Assembly: GCA_002348425.1 (NCBI GenBank)
Contig: DEBE01000205.1
Coordinates: 1-7,275 of the forward strand
Length of the DNA: 7,275 bases
Source of the DNA: Alphaproteobacteria bacterium UBA2964
Lineage (GTDB): Bacteria > Pseudomonadota > Alphaproteobacteria > MPNO01 > UBA2964
Direction of reading: 5' to 3'
Of the stretch, positions 6,581 through 7,275 are shown piece by piece. The first letter of the stretch is position 1. Each line of letters starts with the position of its first letter. Both the position numbers and the translations under genes were made by a program. Below the pieces are notes generated by a model. That model made no database searches, was not told the DNA's origin, and saw only the letters and a program-made list of their open reading frames with translations.

Positions 6581-6616
6581 GCTTGACACGTTTGATTCCA
6601 GATACCACGCTTGACA
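6581..6616 (+). repeat. Short direct repeat GCTTGACA just before the riboswitch
   Basis: Two exact 8-base copies, GCTTGACA at 6581-6588 and 6609-6616, are 28 bp apart start to start. The second ends 2 bases before the aptamer P1 stem. The repeat could be chance, leftover -35-like sequence, or a protein site; nothing decides between them. Confidence 0.3.
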
Positions 6617-6695
6617 AATGGCCTGGGGTGTCCGTCAGGACTGAGAGAACACCCATCGAACCTGAACTGGTTTAAACCAGCGTAGGGAGCCGTCA
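6616..6695 (+). ncRNA. TPP riboswitch (THI box) aptamer
   Basis: This is a cis-acting RNA that binds thiamine pyrophosphate. All conserved parts are present in order. P1 is ATGGC (6618-6622) with GCCGT (6689-6693), including one G-U pair. P2 is GGGTGT (6626-6631) with ACACCC (6649-6654). A minimal P3 is CC (6632-6633) with GG (6638-6639) and loop GTCA. The pyrimidine-sensing CTGAGA is at 6641-6646. The second conserved block GAACCTGA is at 6658-6665. The P5 arm CTGG-TTTAAA-CCAG is at 6667-6680, and the closing CGTAGGGA at 6681-6688. The P3 arm is very short, as in many proteobacterial examples. It lies on the same strand 65 bases before thiO, a classic target, which makes the call secure. Confidence 0.97.
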
Positions 6696-6699
6696 TGCC

Positions 6700-6759
6700 G
6701 TGTTCTCTTTTCTGATAAATTAATGGCGGTCGCTAAAAGATTGGAGAATAAATTTTTCA
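6700..6759 (+). promoter_or_regulatory. Expression platform of the TPP riboswitch with thiO ribosome site
   Basis: No terminator hairpin with a T run follows the aptamer, so control is probably at translation initiation. The thiO Shine-Dalgarno GGAG is at 6743-6746, 13 bases before the ATG, which is a long spacer. The element GTGTTCTCT (6700-6708) is the exact complement of AGAGAACAC (6644-6652) inside the aptamer core. The overlapping TTCTCT (6703-6708) can also pair with GGAGAA (6743-6748), covering the ribosome site. These two pairings exclude each other. The inferred logic is that TPP binding locks the core, frees the element to mask the ribosome site, and lowers ThiO synthesis. Confidence 0.6.
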
Positions 6760-7275
6760 ATGATAGCAGTGATTGGTGGCGGAATTTGTGGATTAAGTAT
6801 CGGGTGGCGTTTGGCTCAAGCGGGCCAGTCAGTAACAGTTTTTGATCGGGGGTCAGCTGGTAAGGAGGCAACTTGGGCAGCAGCTGGTATGCTAGCCCCT
6901 CAGGTGGAGGTCGAACATGGGGAAGAAATGCTTCTTCCTTTAGCCTTAGAAAGTCGGGGAATGTGGCAAGGTTTTGCTTCCGAACTTCTTAGTGAAACCG
7001 GAGTTGATGTAGATTATCGGGACGAAGGTACGATAGTGGTAGCTATTGATCGTGATGACGTTGAGTACCTTCAACATCGTATGAACTATTTCGAAACGCT
7101 TAAATTGGATGTCGAATGGCTCAGTGGTCAGGAAATTCGAAAGAACCAGCCACATATTTCTCGTTCTGTTAGTGCAGGTATTTATAGTGGTTTGGACCAT
7201 CAAGTAGATAACCGCAAAGTTGCAAAAGCGCTAAAGTCTGCATTCATAGCCTCTGGAGGCATCTTAAAGGAACAT
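6760..7275 (+). CDS. thiO: ThiO, FAD-dependent glycine oxidase of thiamine thiazole synthesis (C-terminus beyond window)
   Basis: ThiO oxidises glycine to iminoglycine (dehydroglycine), the precursor used by ThiG with ThiS to build the thiazole ring of thiamine, in the cytoplasm. I translated 172 codons with no stop; the frame runs off the right edge, and about half of the usual length (roughly 330-370 residues) is present. Visible marks: N-terminal Rossmann 'GGGICG' (6-11) with Asp29 at the end of the second strand, and the DAO-family signature 'ATWAAAGMLAP' (37-47), typical of ThiO. An in-frame TAA at 6721 and no other usable start between fix the ATG at 6760. The upstream TPP riboswitch independently supports the thiamine role. 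Downstream thi genes (such as thiS, thiG, thiE) would be expected past the window, but this is not seen. Confidence 0.93.
   Translation, partial: MIAVIGGGICGLSIGWRLAQAGQSVTVFDRGSAGKEATWAAAGMLAPQVEVEHGEEMLLPLALESRGMWQGFASELLSETGVDVDYRDEGTIVVAIDRDDVEYLQHRMNYFETLKLDVEWLSGQEIRKNQPHISRSVSAGIYSGLDHQVDNRKVAKALKSAFIASGGILKEH

Noticed and set aside
6667..6680. Palindrome CTGGTTTAAACCAG as a separate operator
   Set aside because: It is the P5 arm of the TPP aptamer and is fully explained by the riboswitch.
6723..6845. Earlier ATG at 6723 as thiO start or as a leader peptide
   Set aside because: It is out of frame with thiO (37 bases before the ATG at 6760), has no ribosome site, and its frame stops early without family features. 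The thiO frame itself has a TAA at 6721.
6635..6871. 78-codon minus-strand open frame
   Set aside because: It runs antisense through the TPP aptamer and the start of thiO, both well supported on the plus strand.

Overview
The window looks like chromosomal DNA of an AT-rich alphaproteobacterium. This is an inference from the translation initiation factor IF-1 (its central and C-terminal '[29 protein letters not shown]' pattern is alphaproteobacterial in style) and from the pairing of a THI box with thiO. No phage, plasmid, insertion-sequence, CRISPR, tRNA or rRNA signature is visible. Coding density is high.

Left half, minus strand (3654 down to 1): infA comes first. After a 124-bp gap follow three tandem paralogous 12-TM major facilitator superfamily (MFS) permeases, here called MFS-A (3311-2085), MFS-B (2074-857) and MFS-C (825 to beyond the left edge). 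They are separated by only 10 and 31 bp and look like one transcription unit. All three start with the same M-x3/4-W-[RK]-[ST]-P pattern, which supports the chosen starts and an origin by tandem duplication. The infA to MFS-A gap holds a direct repeat and two short palindromes that could be regulatory.

Middle, plus strand (3843-5126): a fourth transporter, MFS-D, belongs to a different MFS branch (EntS/MFS_3-like exporters) and is divergent from infA. It converges on a minus-strand class A FAD-dependent aromatic-type hydroxylase (6433-5210), with an 83-bp gap that holds a hairpin at the hydroxylase stop codon.

Right end, plus strand: the 326-bp divergent intergenic region contains a promoter candidate, a complete thiamine pyrophosphate (TPP, THI-box) riboswitch aptamer and a translational-type expression platform, followed by thiO (FAD-dependent glycine/amino-acid oxidase of thiazole synthesis), which is cut by the right edge. 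The riboswitch should turn thiO, and probably a downstream thi operon, off when TPP is plentiful.

No clearly new multi-gene system is evident. The parts most worth a second look are the mutually exclusive pairing in the riboswitch leader, the triplicated permease array behind infA with sequence oddities in two of its copies, and the repeat pair flanking the presumed permease promoter. Substrates of the four transporters and of the hydroxylase cannot be assigned from sequence alone.
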